From contig NZ_CP159402.1 of assembly GCF_040500525.1 (NCBI RefSeq), forward strand, positions 1,611,501 through 1,675,500: a stretch of 64,000 bases of DNA, given 5' to 3'. Under the pieces are notes generated by a model. It was not told the DNA's origin and did no database searches. It saw only the letters and a list, made by a program, of their open reading frames with translations. This DNA is from Azospirillum formosense. GTDB lineage: Bacteria > Pseudomonadota > Alphaproteobacteria > Azospirillales > Azospirillaceae. Positions 26,316 through 36,973 of the stretch are shown in pieces; position 1 is the first letter of the stretch; the number at the start of each line of letters is the position of its first letter. Both the position numbers and the translations under genes were made by a program.

Positions 26316-28400
26316 TCAGCTTTTGATCTTGCCTGACGCCCGGTCGAGCGCGTCCAGGACGGCGCCTTCGGTCAGCAGTTCCGGAAGCGCGATGCCCTCC
26401 GGAGCCCCCGGACCATAGACGATGTTGAAGGGAATGCCATAGCGGCCGTGTCGGGCAAGATAGCGGGCGATGGTCTCGTCCGGGCGGGTCCAGTCGGCGC
26501 GCATGGCGGTCACCGCCCCGGCGTCCTCCAGCCGCTGCGCGACGGTGCCGCGGTTCAGCACCAGCTTCTTGTTTGCCTGGCAGGTGATGCACCAGTCGGC
26601 GGTGACGTCCACGAAGACGGTGCGCCCGGCGGCCACCTGCTCGCGGATCGCCGCCTCGTCGAAGACGACCCAGCGCGCCGCTGTGTCTTCGGCGACCGGA
26701 GCCGCCCCGGCGGAGGGGCCGAAGACGGCGGGAACCGCGAAGGCCACCAGGGCGAGCAGGCCGGCCAGCGCCGCCCCGGCCCAGCGCGCCGTCTCCGCCA
26801 GCCGGCGGCCCAGCCACAGCGCGGCGACCAGCCCGCCCATCAGCACGGCGACGGCCAGCGCCGGCACCTCGCCCACCTGGACGACCAGCACCGACAGCAG
26901 CCACAGCGCGGTCAGGGCCAGCGCCCCGCCCAGCACCCGGCGCAGCGCCACCATCCAGCGCCCCGGACGCGGCAGCAGGCGCGCGGCGCGCGGGAATGCG
27001 GCGATCAGCAGGTAAGGCAGCGCCAGCCCGACGCCCAGCGCGGCGAAGATGGCGAACACCTCCAGCGCCCCACGCGACAGCGCGAAGCCCACCGCCGTCC
27101 CCAGGAAGGGCGCGGAGCAGGGCGTGGCGAGCAGCGTGGCGAAGGCACCCGTCGCGAACTGCCCTCCCAGCCCCTGCCCCTCCGGCCCACCCAGCCGGTC
27201 GGCCACGGCGCGCGGCAGCGGAAGCTCGAACAGGCCCCACAGGTTGGCGGCGAACAGGGTCACCAGCACGACCATGAAGACGAGGAACAGCGGCTGCTGG
27301 AACTGGATGCCCCAGCCCACGGCACCGCCCGCCGCCTTCACCGCGACCAGCGCCCCGGCGAGGATCAGGAAGGAGGTCAGAATGCCCGCCGCCGAGGCCA
27401 GGAAGCCGGCGCGCACCGCGGCGGGCGCCCGTCCGCCATGCTGGACGATGGACAGCAGCTTCAGCGACAGCACCGGCAGCACGCAGGGCATCAGGTTGAG
27501 GATCAGCCCGCCCAGCAGGGCGACGCCCAGCATGGCCAGCAGCCCCGCCGGAGCCGCCCCGGCGCCCCCGCCCAGTCCCGCCGCGGCGGTGGCCGGAGCC
27601 TCCACGGAGCGGTTGCCGTCCACCACGGTCAGCGTCATCGCCCGCCCGGCAAGGTCCAGGCCGGGAGTCGGGTCGGTCGCGTCCATCCGCAGGATCGCGC
27701 GCCGGTCGCCGTCGAGGAATTGGCTCTTGGGCGCGGCGAAGGTCACCGGCGGGTCGGTCTCCACGAACACGTCGGGGGCGACCATCGGCTCGCGCGCGGT
27801 CACCTCGACCTCCAGCACGGCGCCCTGGCCACGCACCGCCGTGACGGTCAGGCCCGACGCCCGCCCGTCGCCGGGCACCAGGGACTGGGCGCGGGCGATG
27901 TCGTTGGCCGACGGCCCGGGCGTCGCCGGTCCCTCGGGGATGGACAGGGACAGCGCCACCATCTCCGGCACGCAGATGGTCGAGCAGACCAGCAGTTCCG
28001 CCTTCAGCGCGAGGTCGAGCGGCTTGCCCGGCTCGGCCGGGATGGCGGCGATGGGGAACAGCACCTCCGCGTCGTAGCCCGCCGTCTCGAAGCCCAGGAC
28101 GGTGAAGCGGTGCGGGGCCGGGTAGATCAGGTCCGCCGCCTTGAGGTTCCGGGATTCCGACCAGTCCAGGCGCGGCGCGAATCCGGCGTCGCCGGGGGTG
28201 CGCCAGTAGGTCTTCCAGCCCGGCTCCAGCCGGACCTCCAGCCCGAGGGGGATTTTGGCGAGATCGCCCACCCCCTGCACCGACGCGACGAGCCGCGCCT
28301 CCACCGGGCCGGACGTGACCCAGGCGGCGGTCTCCGCCCTCCCCGGTCCGGGTGCGGCCAAGGCCAGGATGGCGAGCAGGAACGGAACAAACCTTTTCAT
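26316..28400 (-). CDS. DsbD/ScsB-family thiol:disulfide reductase
   Basis: Membrane protein that passes electrons from cytoplasmic thioredoxin to the periplasm. About 694 residues from MKRFVPF (28400), chosen because a signal peptide begins there. Layout: signal peptide, periplasmic immunoglobulin-like N-domain (to about residue 270), about eight membrane helices with Cys-containing helices (LNLMPCVLPVLSLKLL and LATPCSAPFLGTAVGF), and a C-terminal thioredoxin-like domain with CxxC in ADWCITCQANK. The overall size and long N-domain fit ScsB-type rather than E. coli DsbD. The partner substrate is unknown; the adjacent peroxiredoxin is cytosolic. Confidence 0.88.
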   Translation of the reverse strand: MKRFVPFLLAILALAAPGPGRAETAAWVTSGPVEARLVASVQGVGDLAKIPLGLEVRLEPGWKTYWRTPGDAGFAPRLDWSESRNLKAADLIYPAPHRFTVLGFETAGYDAEVLFPIAAIPAEPGKPLDLALKAELLVCSTICVPEMVALSLSIPEGPATPGPSANDIARAQSLVPGDGRASGLTVTAVRGQGAVLEVEVTAREPMVAPDVFVETDPPVTFAAPKSQFLDGDRRAILRMDATDPTPGLDLAGRAMTLTVVDGNRSVEAPATAAAGLGGGAGAAPAGLLAMLGVALLGGLILNLMPCVLPVLSLKLLSIVQHGGRAPAAVRAGFLASAAGILTSFLILAGALVAVKAAGGAVGWGIQFQQPLFLVFMVVLVTLFAANLWGLFELPLPRAVADRLGGPEGQGLGGQFATGAFATLLATPCSAPFLGTAVGFALSRGALEVFAIFAALGVGLALPYLLIAAFPRAARLLPRPGRWMVALRRVLGGALALTALWLLSVLVVQVGEVPALAVAVLMGGLVAALWLGRRLAETARWAGAALAGLLALVAFAVPAVFGPSAGAAPVAEDTAARWVVFDEAAIREQVAAGRTVFVDVTADWCITCQANKKLVLNRGTVAQRLEDAGAVTAMRADWTRPDETIARYLARHGRYGIPFNIVYGPGAPEGIALPELLTEGAVLDALDRASGKIKS

Positions 28401-28557
28401 CGCACCGACTGTTCTCATATCAAGACGCAGCGGGCCGCCCATCGGCCTCGGCTGTATATGGATGACAAAGCTTGGCCCGTGCTGTCACACTCGGGCGAAG
28501 ACGGCTGCGGGCGGCCGCCCAACGGTCCGCCCGTCCCCCGACACAAGGATAGCGCCC

Positions 28558-29133
28558 ATGCCGCACCTGACCAAGTCCTCGGACTATCTGACCGGCCAGT
28601 TGCTGATCGCCATGCCGGGCATGACGGACCCGCGTTTTCAGCGGACCGTGATCTATATGTGCGCCCACAACGAAGACGGCGCCATGGGCCTCGTCGTCAA
28701 TCGCCTGTTCGGGTCGGTCACCTTCGAGGATTTGCTGGAACAGCTCGAGATCGAGATCCAGGACCCGATCGCCAACATGCCCGTCCATTATGGCGGCCCT
28801 GTGGAGTCGGGGCGTGGATTCGTCCTGCATTCGACCGATTACGTGCGGGATGGCACGCTGGTGGTGGACGACGAGGTGGCGCTGACCGCGACCATCGACA
28901 TCCTGCGCGCGATTTCGGAGAACCGCGGGCCGCGCCGCAACATCCTGCTGCTCGGATATGCCGGCTGGGGGCCGGGTCAGTTGGACGCGGAAATCCAGGC
29001 GAACGGCTGGCTGAACGTGCCCTGCGACGAATCGCTGCTGTTCGATCCCGAGTTGGACACCAAGTGGGAACGTTCCATCGCCAAGCTCGGCGTCAGCCTC
29101 TCCATGCTCTCGGCGGAGGCCGGGCACGCCTGA
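28558..29133 (+). CDS. YqgE/AlgH family protein (UPF0301)
   Basis: 191 residues from the ATG at 28558 (AAGGA upstream). Signatures: GQLLIAMPGMTDPRFQRTVIYMC near the start (only the part LLIAMPGMTDPRF is needed), GAMGLVVNRLF, GGPVESGRGFVLHS and GYAGWGPGQLDAEIQANGWL. The family is widespread and soluble; a biochemical role is not established. Divergent from dsbD across about 160 bases. Confidence 0.92.
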   Translation: MPHLTKSSDYLTGQLLIAMPGMTDPRFQRTVIYMCAHNEDGAMGLVVNRLFGSVTFEDLLEQLEIEIQDPIANMPVHYGGPVESGRGFVLHSTDYVRDGTLVVDDEVALTATIDILRAISENRGPRRNILLLGYAGWGPGQLDAEIQANGWLNVPCDESLLFDPELDTKWERSIAKLGVSLSMLSAEAGHA

Positions 29134-29161
29134 CGGCGTCCGCTCCCGGTCACGGGCACGA

Positions 29162-29184
29162 CCCGCCGCAGTGCACGCGGCGGG
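29162..29184. terminator. GC-rich hairpin between convergent genes
   Basis: CCCGCCGC (29162-29169) and GCGGCGGG (29177-29184) around a 7-base loop, between yqgE (+) and a small minus-strand gene. No strong T-run. Confidence 0.5.
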
Positions 29185-29203
29185 GCCTCTCATCAAACGT
29201 CGT

Positions 29204-29407
29204 TCACGGACCCTTGCTGGCGATCGCCAGGGCGAGGCCGCGTGCCTGCATCAGCTCGCTGCACCGCTCGACCAGCCTGTTGCCGGCGTAAACCGCCCAG
29301 CCGCTCTGGAAGCCCGACGCCTCGTAACGCAGGTCGACGCGGCGCCCGTCCAGCTCGACGGTGTAGGTCAGGGAATTTTCTTTCGTCCAGGTGGGGTTCG
29401 ACGACAT
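29204..29407 (-). CDS. Small hypothetical protein, 67 aa
   Basis: Not recognised. MSSNPTWTKE followed by a compact beta-type segment (SLTYTVELDGRRVDLRYEAS), then GWAVYAGNRLVERC and a C-terminal helix (SELMQARGLALAIASKG). I chose the ATG at 29407 because GAGG lies 5 bases upstream; an in-frame ATG at 29434 would add nine residues. The long frame seen further upstream on this strand is a shadow of the GNAT gene. It is separated from the GNAT gene by about 120 bases. Confidence 0.55.
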   Translation of the reverse strand: MSSNPTWTKENSLTYTVELDGRRVDLRYEASGFQSGWAVYAGNRLVERCSELMQARGLALAIASKGP

Positions 29408-29526
29408 ATCCGCCTCGCGCGATGGGAAGGACATGCCGTCAGCCTGCGCCCGCTCCCTTAACCGCGGGTTAAGCCGGCGGGAACAAAGCCTTGGGAATTG
29501 GGGTCCGGACACCCCGATCGGAGAGG

Positions 29527-30117
29527 TTAGCCCCGCCATTCCTCGCGCAGGATGGCGTAGAGGACATGGTCCCGCCACACCCCGTCGATGCGCAGGTAAC
29601 CGCGCGCGTAGCCTTCGTGGGTGAAGCCGACCTTCTCCAGAAGGCCGCGGCTGGGCGCGTTGGTCGGCAGACAGGCCGCCTCGACCCGGTGCAGGCCCAA
29701 CTGCCCGAAGGCGAAATCCAGCACCAGCCGGGTGGCGCCGGACATGTAGCCGTTGCGCGCGTAGGGCTGCCCCACCCAGTAGCCGAGCGTCGCCATCTGG
29801 GCCACGCCGCGCCGCAGGTTGGTCAGCCCCAGCCCGCCGACCAGCCGATCGGTCGCCCGGTCGTAGACGAGGAAGCTGTAGCCCTGGTCGTCGCGCCATT
29901 CCTGGGCCTGCCGCCGCAGCCGGCGCCCGAAGGCGGCGCGGGAGAGGGCGTCCGCCGGCCATGTCGGCTCCCAGGGGGTCAGAAAGGCGCGGGAGTCCGC
30001 CCGCAGGTCGGCCCATTCCCGCCAGTCCCGCGGCAGCGGCGGGCGGATGTAGCAGATCGGCCCGTCGAGCCGGACCGCCGGCGGGCTGATGAGACCGCCG
30101 CCGAGCAGGCGGATCAT
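29527..30117 (-). CDS. GNAT-family N-acetyltransferase (RimJ-like)
   Basis: 196 residues. Acetyl-CoA-dependent N-acetyltransferase resembling RimJ/RimL ribosomal-protein acetyltransferases. Typical features: CYIRPPLPRDWREWADLRADS, the TPWEP element, the acetyl-CoA loop region QPYARNGYMSGATRLVLDFA (Q/RxxG variant) and APSRGLLEKVGFTHEGYARG. It lies 27 bases downstream of the M16 peptidase gene in a thrC-M16-GNAT run, an order common in alphaproteobacteria. Confidence 0.9.
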   Translation of the reverse strand: MIRLLGGGLISPPAVRLDGPICYIRPPLPRDWREWADLRADSRAFLTPWEPTWPADALSRAAFGRRLRRQAQEWRDDQGYSFLVYDRATDRLVGGLGLTNLRRGVAQMATLGYWVGQPYARNGYMSGATRLVLDFAFGQLGLHRVEAACLPTNAPSRGLLEKVGFTHEGYARGYLRIDGVWRDHVLYAILREEWRG

Positions 30118-30144
30118 GCTGCCCCTCCCACCCTGGCGCGTCCC

Positions 30145-31401
30145 TTACCGGAACCGCGCGGCGATGCGGTCATACTCCTCAAGCCGTCCGATCGGACCGA
30201 GCGCGGCCACGGTGGGGCGGCTTTCCCGCAGGCGGCGGGCGACGCGGACGATGGACTCGCGGTCGACCGCACCGATCTTCTCGACGATCTCCTCCACCGG
30301 CACCGGACGCCCGTAGACCAGAAGCTGCTGGCCGAGCTGCTCGCAGCGCGACATGGAGCTTTCCAGCGCCATCAGCGTCCCGGCGCGGAGCTGGGCGGCG
30401 GCGCGGGCCACCTCCTCCTCGGTCACGTCCTCGGTCACCCGCATCAACTCGTCGCAGACGACGGGGACCAGCTCCGCCACCTCCTCCTCGCCGGTGCCGG
30501 CGTAGACGCCGAACAGCCCGCCGTCGCGGTAGGCGCCGGAGAAGGTGTAGATGGAATAGACCAGCCCGCGCTTCTCGCGCACCTCCTGGAAGAGGCGGGA
30601 GGACATGCCGCCGCCGAGCAGCGTGGACATCACCGAATGGGCGTAATAGTCCGGGTCATGCACCCCCACCCCGTCGAAGCCAAGGACGAGGTGCATCTGC
30701 TCCAGGTCCCGAGCCTCGCGGAAGTCGCCGCCGGCGTAGCGCGCGTCCTCGGACTCCGGCGCCGGGCGGGAGGACAGACCGTCGAAGGCCGACAGGGCCA
30801 TGTCGACCAGCCGGTCGTGCTCCAGCCGCCCGGCGGCGGCCAGGACGATCCCCGGCGCGCCGTAATGGCCGTCGATGTAGTCGACCAGCGCCGGCCGCGA
30901 CAGGGCGCCGACGATCTCCGCCGAGCCCAGCACGGGGCGGCCCAGCGCCTGCCCCGGATAGGCGGTGGACTGGAAATGGTCGAAGATGATGTCGTCGGGG
31001 GTGTCGGCGGACTGGCCGATCTCCTGAAGCACCACCGTGCGCTCGCGCACCAGCTCCTCGCTGTCGAGGACGGAGTTCTGGAGCATGTCGGCGATGAGGT
31101 CGAGCGCCAGCGCTGTGTCCTCGTGCAGGACCTTGGCGTAATAGGCCGTCTGCTCGCGCGTCGTGTAGGCGTTGAGCTGGCCGCCGACATTCTCGATCTC
31201 CTCGGAGATGCGGAAGGCGGAGCGCCGCTCGGTGCCCTTGAACAGCATGTGCTCGACGAGATGCGCCACGCCGTTGACGCTCGCGGACTCGTTGCGCGTG
31301 CCGACCCCGACCCAGCAGCCGAGCGAGACCGACTGCACGCCGGGCATCGTGTCGGTGGCGACGCGCAGCCCGTTCGGCAGCGTGGTCACGCGGATGCTCA
31401 T
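30145..31401 (-). CDS. M16-family zinc peptidase (processing-peptidase-like)
   Basis: 418 residues. The inverted zinc motif HxxEH is present as HLVEHMLFKGT (His about residue 48) with the distal Glu in ERTVVLQEI. The Gly-rich part of the C-half reads VMSTLLGGGMSSRLFQEVREKRGLVYSIY. Related to the mitochondrial processing peptidase beta subunit and bacterial PqqL-type enzymes. Its ATG overlaps the thrC stop by 4 bases. Substrate unknown. Confidence 0.92.
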   Translation of the reverse strand: MSIRVTTLPNGLRVATDTMPGVQSVSLGCWVGVGTRNESASVNGVAHLVEHMLFKGTERRSAFRISEEIENVGGQLNAYTTREQTAYYAKVLHEDTALALDLIADMLQNSVLDSEELVRERTVVLQEIGQSADTPDDIIFDHFQSTAYPGQALGRPVLGSAEIVGALSRPALVDYIDGHYGAPGIVLAAAGRLEHDRLVDMALSAFDGLSSRPAPESEDARYAGGDFREARDLEQMHLVLGFDGVGVHDPDYYAHSVMSTLLGGGMSSRLFQEVREKRGLVYSIYTFSGAYRDGGLFGVYAGTGEEEVAELVPVVCDELMRVTEDVTEEEVARAAAQLRAGTLMALESSMSRCEQLGQQLLVYGRPVPVEEIVEKIGAVDRESIVRVARRLRESRPTVAALGPIGRLEEYDRIAARFR

Positions 31402-32810
31402 GCGGCCTCCTTGGCGGCGCGGGCGCGGGCGACGACGAACTCCTGAACCGCCGCCACGTCGTTGGGCAGCTCCGACAGCCGCTCCTCCCGCTCGTAGAGG
31501 TCGGCGAGGCGCGGCGGCAGGACCGGGCGCCGGCCCGTGGCCTTCTCCACCGCGTCGGGGAACTTGGCGGGGTGCGCGGTCGCCATCACGACCACCGGCA
31601 CCGACGGATCGACCGGCGCCACCATGGCGGAATGGATGCCGACGGCGGTGTGCGGATCGACCTGATAGCCGCCGGTCTTTTTCCAGACGCCCTTGATGAT
31701 GTCCATGGTCAGCGCATCATCCGCGCGATTGGCCGTGAAGATGCCGTGCGCCTCGGCAAGCTGCTCGTCGGTAACGGCGAATTTGCCCTCCGCGCGGAAG
31801 CGCTCCATGGCGGCCTGCACGGCGCCGCCGTCGCGGCCCAGCAGGTCGAACAGCAGCCGCTCGAAGTTGGAGGAGATCTGGATGTCCATGCTGGGACTCA
31901 ATGTGGGCACGACCGGAGCCGCCGACATGGTGCCGCTGGCAAAAAAGCGGGCCAGGATGTCGTTGGTGTTGGAGCCCACGACCAGCCGCTCCACCGGCAG
32001 CCCCATCGCCCGCGCGCCATAAGCGGCGTAGACGTTGCCGAAATTGCCGGTGGGCACGGTGAAGGCCACCTTGCGGTCTGGCGCGCCCAGCGCCACCGCG
32101 GCGGCGAAATAATAGACGATCTGGGCCATGATGCGCGCCCAGTTGATCGAGTTCACCGCCGACAGGCCCATCCGGTCGCGGAAGGCCATGTCGTTGAACA
32201 GCGCCTTCACCAGATCCTGGCAGTCGTCGAAGGTGCCGTGCAGCGCGATGTTGTGCACGTTGTCCGACAGGACGCTGGTCATCTGGCGGCGCTGCACCTC
32301 CGATGTGCGGCCCTTCGGGTGCAGGATGAAGATGTCCACGTTCTGGCGGTCGCGGCACGCCTCGATGGCGGCGGAGCCGGTGTCGCCCGAGGTGGCGCCG
32401 ACGATGGTCACCCGCTCGCCGCGCTTGGCCAGCACATGGTCGAACAGGCGGCCGAGCAGTTGCAGCGCCACGTCCTTGAAGGCCAGGGTCGGGCCGTGGA
32501 ACAGCTCCATCACCCAGATGCGCTGGTCGAGCTGCACCAGCGGGACCACCGCGGCGTGGTCGAAGCTGGCGTAGGCGTCCTTCACGATGGCGCGGAAATC
32601 GTCCTCGGCGATGGCGCCGCCCAGGAAGGGCAGCATGACGCGCACGGCGATCTCGCTGTAGGGAAGGCCGCGCATCGCGCGGATCTCGTCGGCCGAGAAC
32701 TGCGGCCAGCTTTCCGGGACATAGAGGCCGCCGTCACGCGCGAGACCGGCCAGAAGGACTTCCTCGAAACCCAGGACCGGGGCCTGGCCCCGCGTGCTGA
32801 CGTACTTCAA
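31398..32810 (-). CDS. thrC: Threonine synthase
   Basis: PLP enzyme that converts O-phosphohomoserine to threonine. 470 residues. Motifs: MKYVSTRGQAPVLGFEEVLL at the start, PLP-Lys in GPTLAFKDVALQLLG, and the phosphate-binding GATSGDTGSAAIEA. I use a TTG start at 32810 because GGAGAG lies 6 bases upstream and the encoded start matches the family; the longer frame is non-conserved leader. Its product pathway connects to thrB (22.4 kb) and threonine aldolase (54 kb). Confidence 0.94.
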   Translation of the reverse strand: MKYVSTRGQAPVLGFEEVLLAGLARDGGLYVPESWPQFSADEIRAMRGLPYSEIAVRVMLPFLGGAIAEDDFRAIVKDAYASFDHAAVVPLVQLDQRIWVMELFHGPTLAFKDVALQLLGRLFDHVLAKRGERVTIVGATSGDTGSAAIEACRDRQNVDIFILHPKGRTSEVQRRQMTSVLSDNVHNIALHGTFDDCQDLVKALFNDMAFRDRMGLSAVNSINWARIMAQIVYYFAAAVALGAPDRKVAFTVPTGNFGNVYAAYGARAMGLPVERLVVGSNTNDILARFFASGTMSAAPVVPTLSPSMDIQISSNFERLLFDLLGRDGGAVQAAMERFRAEGKFAVTDEQLAEAHGIFTANRADDALTMDIIKGVWKKTGGYQVDPHTAVGIHSAMVAPVDPSVPVVVMATAHPAKFPDAVEKATGRRPVLPPRLADLYEREERLSELPNDVAAVQEFVVARARAAKEAA

Positions 32811-32927
32811 CGCACACTCTCCGACGCCTGAAGGTGGCCGACGCTGTGGCGGGCCGGCGACTCTTGTGGAACGGGCATAGTTAGCGCCCTCCCACACGCC
32901 GTGCAAGCGGCGGGTTCCGGGTGCGTT

Positions 32928-32974
32928 GCATTCCACCGTCCCTCTCCCGCTCCGGGAGAGGGACGGTGGAATGC
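32928..32974. repeat. Perfect 22-bp hairpin (REP-like)
   Basis: Arms 32928-32949 and 32953-32974 are exact complements around a CTC loop, with the CCCTCTCCCG core shared by other repeats in the window. It lies downstream of the cellulase gene and upstream of thrC, both minus-strand. Confidence 0.9.
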
Positions 32975-32984
32975 TGTCCTCCGA

Positions 32985-34310
32985 TCAGGCGCCGGTGTGG
33001 ACGTCCAGCGGGTCGTGGTGCAGCGCCGACGGATCGTGCGCGGCATCGACCGACGGAAGCTCCACCGTCTGGGCGGCGAGCGCGGCGTTCACCGAGGCGG
33101 CGGTGCTGTGGTCCGCCGCCTGCGGCTGGGCCACCGTGTGGGACAGGACGTTGATGTCGCCCTCACCCAGCGCCTGGGCCTTCGCCGGAGCCCAGGCAGC
33201 CTTGGCCGGGCTGCCGCCGTCGAACAGGCCTTCCTTGATGGCGTTGTACTTGGTCTGGTCGACCGTCTGCCAATCGTCCTTCAGGATGCCGCCGGTGTCG
33301 CCCGAGTTCGGGTTCCACGACCAGTAGGTCCAGCTCGCCCCTTCCTTGCCGGCGCCAAGGTCGTTGGTGCCGTTGCCGTCCAGGTCGCCGTTCATGTAGT
33401 CGATCAGCTTGGCCATGTAGGCCTTGTCCTGATCGGTCTCCAGCTTGCCGCCGAACTCGCCGACCAGCACCGGGGCCTTGTCCTCCTTGAGCAGCCAGCC
33501 CCAGTTGTCGGTGTACTGGCCCGGCAGGTTGTTCGGATAGTCGCTGGCCTTGAACCACTCCATCTCATGGATGGACGGGCCATAGGAGTGGACCGAGTAG
33601 ACCAGCTTGCCCGGATTGTCGAACTCGATCGGGCGGTCCTTGGCGCCGCGCAGGTTGCCGCCCCACCACTCCCACTGGTTCTCGTGGATTTCCACGCCCT
33701 CGACCAGCAGCAGCCAATCCTTGTTGACCGACTGGATTTCGTTGCCGATGCGCTCCGCGGCCCAGGCCCAGTCGGTGGCCTTGTCGCCGCCGCCCCAGGT
33801 CGCCTGACCGTGCGGCTCGTTGTGCAGGTCGGCGCCGATGACCGTGTCGTTGCCCTTGTAGCGCTCGGCCAGCATCTTCCAGTTTTCGATCATCTTCGAC
33901 TCCGGGTACTTCTCGTCGTACCACAGGCCGTTCTCGTTGGCCGACGCACCGTCGCTGGAGCGGTGGTGGTCGAGGATGACCTTCATGCCGATGCGCCCGG
34001 CGTAGTCGATCACCTTGTCCATGACCTCAAGCGGGGACTTGTTCGCGAGGTCGGGATTCTTGGAGGTGTCGATGCCCGTCGCCCGGTCGGCGTCCAGAGC
34101 CGCGTCGCTCCACGGCAGGCGGATGGTGTTGAAGCCCAGCTCCTTCATCTGCTCCATCATCCCCCAGTACCCGCGCATGTCCATGCCGTTGGGGTTGAAG
34201 ACGAAGCCCTCGCCGCCGAACCAGTTGACGCCCGTCAGCTTGACGTTCTGACCCGACGAATCGACGATCTGGTTGCCGTCCGTGTGCAGGAAGCCCTTGG
34301 CGATGCCCAT
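32985..34310 (-). CDS. Glycoside hydrolase family 5 (cellulase-type), no signal peptide
   Basis: 441 residues. GH5 landmarks: TGVNWFGGEGFVFN near the start, FNTIRLPWSD, DHHRSSDG, the acid/base Glu in LHNEPHG (E165), HSYGPSI, and the nucleophile Glu in VLVGEFGGK (E285). This suggests endo-beta-glucanase activity. The ATG (34310) has GAGGG upstream and leads straight into the fold, without a Sec or Tat signal. After about residue 365 there is a 70-residue His/Ala/Asp-rich tail, which could be a type I secretion-like C-terminal signal (inference). A DLDGNGTND loop (309-317) resembles a calcium site. It interrupts the cox-thrC region. Confidence 0.88.
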   Translation of the reverse strand: MGIAKGFLHTDGNQIVDSSGQNVKLTGVNWFGGEGFVFNPNGMDMRGYWGMMEQMKELGFNTIRLPWSDAALDADRATGIDTSKNPDLANKSPLEVMDKVIDYAGRIGMKVILDHHRSSDGASANENGLWYDEKYPESKMIENWKMLAERYKGNDTVIGADLHNEPHGQATWGGGDKATDWAWAAERIGNEIQSVNKDWLLLVEGVEIHENQWEWWGGNLRGAKDRPIEFDNPGKLVYSVHSYGPSIHEMEWFKASDYPNNLPGQYTDNWGWLLKEDKAPVLVGEFGGKLETDQDKAYMAKLIDYMNGDLDGNGTNDLGAGKEGASWTYWSWNPNSGDTGGILKDDWQTVDQTKYNAIKEGLFDGGSPAKAAWAPAKAQALGEGDINVLSHTVAQPQAADHSTAASVNAALAAQTVELPSVDAAHDPSALHHDPLDVHTGA

Positions 34311-34720
34311 TGTGCTCAGCCCTCGTTGCCATTCGCGTTGGACCGGAGGCTGGCGGTTTATGGTTAATGAAATATTGCCAGGAATGTCGCTTAATTCCGG
34401 CAATCCAAGGCATATGTGACCATGTCCGGAAGAGCGGATTTTGAAAACATTTGAGACAAGAAAGACACGTCGAGTGCTTGCGCTGTTTTGAGGCTGTTTT
34501 TCGGATTGATCGCTTGATGGCGCGAAGAGGCGCACAGGAACGAAGGAGGGTTACGGGCTAGCCTTTTGCGTTCGGCGGATTCTGCGGTTCCTTCGGCGCG
34601 GATGTCACGCATCAGCGAAACCTTTGCCCCCTCCCCGGCCCTCCCCCGCTTCGCGGGAGAGGGAGAAGAGTTCCCTCCCCTGCGGAGCGGGGGAGAGTTA
34701 AGAAGGGGGCAAAGGCTCCG
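34311..34720. other. Gene-free stretch upstream of the cellulase gene
   Basis: About 410 bases. 34340-34550 is clearly less GC-rich than the surroundings and presumably holds the cellulase promoter (minus strand), but I see no convincing -35/-10 pair. 34621-34715 is a REP-like palindrome. No gene seen. Confidence 0.6.
34621..34715. repeat. REP-like palindrome, intact copy
   Basis: Outer arms CCTTTGCCCCCT (34621-34632) and AGGGGGCAAAGG (34704-34715), with inner arms built on CTCCCCCGCTTCGC and GCGGAGCGGGGGAG. Same layout as the copy broken by the IS element at 13.8-15.0 kb. Confidence 0.88.
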
Positions 34721-34721
34721 C

Positions 34722-36218
<1,497 letters not shown>

Positions 36219-36230
36219 GAAGCGCAACTC

Positions 36231-36971
36231 CTAGGATGCCGGACCGGTCCTCCGGCGTTGGGACAGCACATAGACGACGACCAGCGTCGCGGCGAGGCTA
36301 TACCAGGTGAACGCGTATTGCCTATGGTTGTTGGGCAGTTCGACCAAAGGCTGAATCCCGTTCAGCGGCGCGTTGCCGCGCGCCGGGTCGGGAGTCATCT
36401 CGACCGCCAGCGGGGCGACCATGCCCAGCCCTGCGGACGCCGCCATCGCCGGAGGGTCCAGCCGCATCCAGGACTCCGCCCCCGGCCGGTTGCCCGGCTG
36501 GAGCCAGCCCGCGGGCTGCGGCAGGCGGACCAGACCGGTGACGGTCACCGGCCCTTCCACCCGGCTCTCCGGACGGCTGGCGGCGTCGCGCCTGTCCATG
36601 GGCAGGAAGCCGCGGTTGACCAGCACCACGCCGCCGCCGTCCTCCGCCGGGCGCTGCAGCGGGGTCAGCAGCTCATAGCCCGCCTGCCCCTGCCGGGGGC
36701 GGGCCACCAGCAGCAGTTCCTTGTCGTTCAGGAAGCGCCCGGCGACCGTCACCGGACGGAACTCCAGAGCCTCCGGATCGGTGATTGCGGCGGGAAGCGG
36801 GATGGGGGCGGCGTGCAGCCGCTGCTCCACCCGATGGACCAGATCCTCCTTCCACGCCAGCCGCTGCATCTGCCACGTGCCCAGCCCCAGCATGACCAGC
36901 ACGGCGGGCACGGTGATCAGCGTCGCCCACAGCGAGGGGCGGAAGCGGCGGGGTTCGGCGGCGGCGGTCAT
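36231..36971 (-). CDS. SURF1-family cytochrome oxidase assembly protein
   Basis: About 246 residues with an N-terminal membrane helix (LWATLITVPAVLVMLGLGTW) and a C-terminal one (QYAFTWYSLAATLVVVYVLS), the family hairpin around a periplasmic domain. The N-terminal W-Q-x-x-R-x-x-W-K pattern (TWQMQRLAWKEDL) and the P-N-N-H-x-x-Y-A-x-T-W-Y signature are intact. It assists heme a insertion into subunit I. ATG 36971 is used; a GTG two codons earlier would overlap the DUF983 stop. Confidence 0.9.
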   Translation of the reverse strand: MTAAAEPRRFRPSLWATLITVPAVLVMLGLGTWQMQRLAWKEDLVHRVEQRLHAAPIPLPAAITDPEALEFRPVTVAGRFLNDKELLLVARPRQGQAGYELLTPLQRPAEDGGGVVLVNRGFLPMDRRDAASRPESRVEGPVTVTGLVRLPQPAGWLQPGNRPGAESWMRLDPPAMAASAGLGMVAPLAVEMTPDPARGNAPLNGIQPLVELPNNHRQYAFTWYSLAATLVVVYVLSQRRRTGPAS

Positions 36972-36973
36972 GG

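Noticed and set aside
26448..29291. A 947-codon plus-strand frame across the DsbD-like gene
   Set aside because: Antisense shadow. Only its very short overlap with yqgE is coding, and in a different frame.
29440..30016. Coding extension upstream of the small 29204-29407 gene
   Set aside because: This part of the frame runs opposite-phase to the GNAT gene on the same strand and is its shadow; a Shine-Dalgarno supports the short start.
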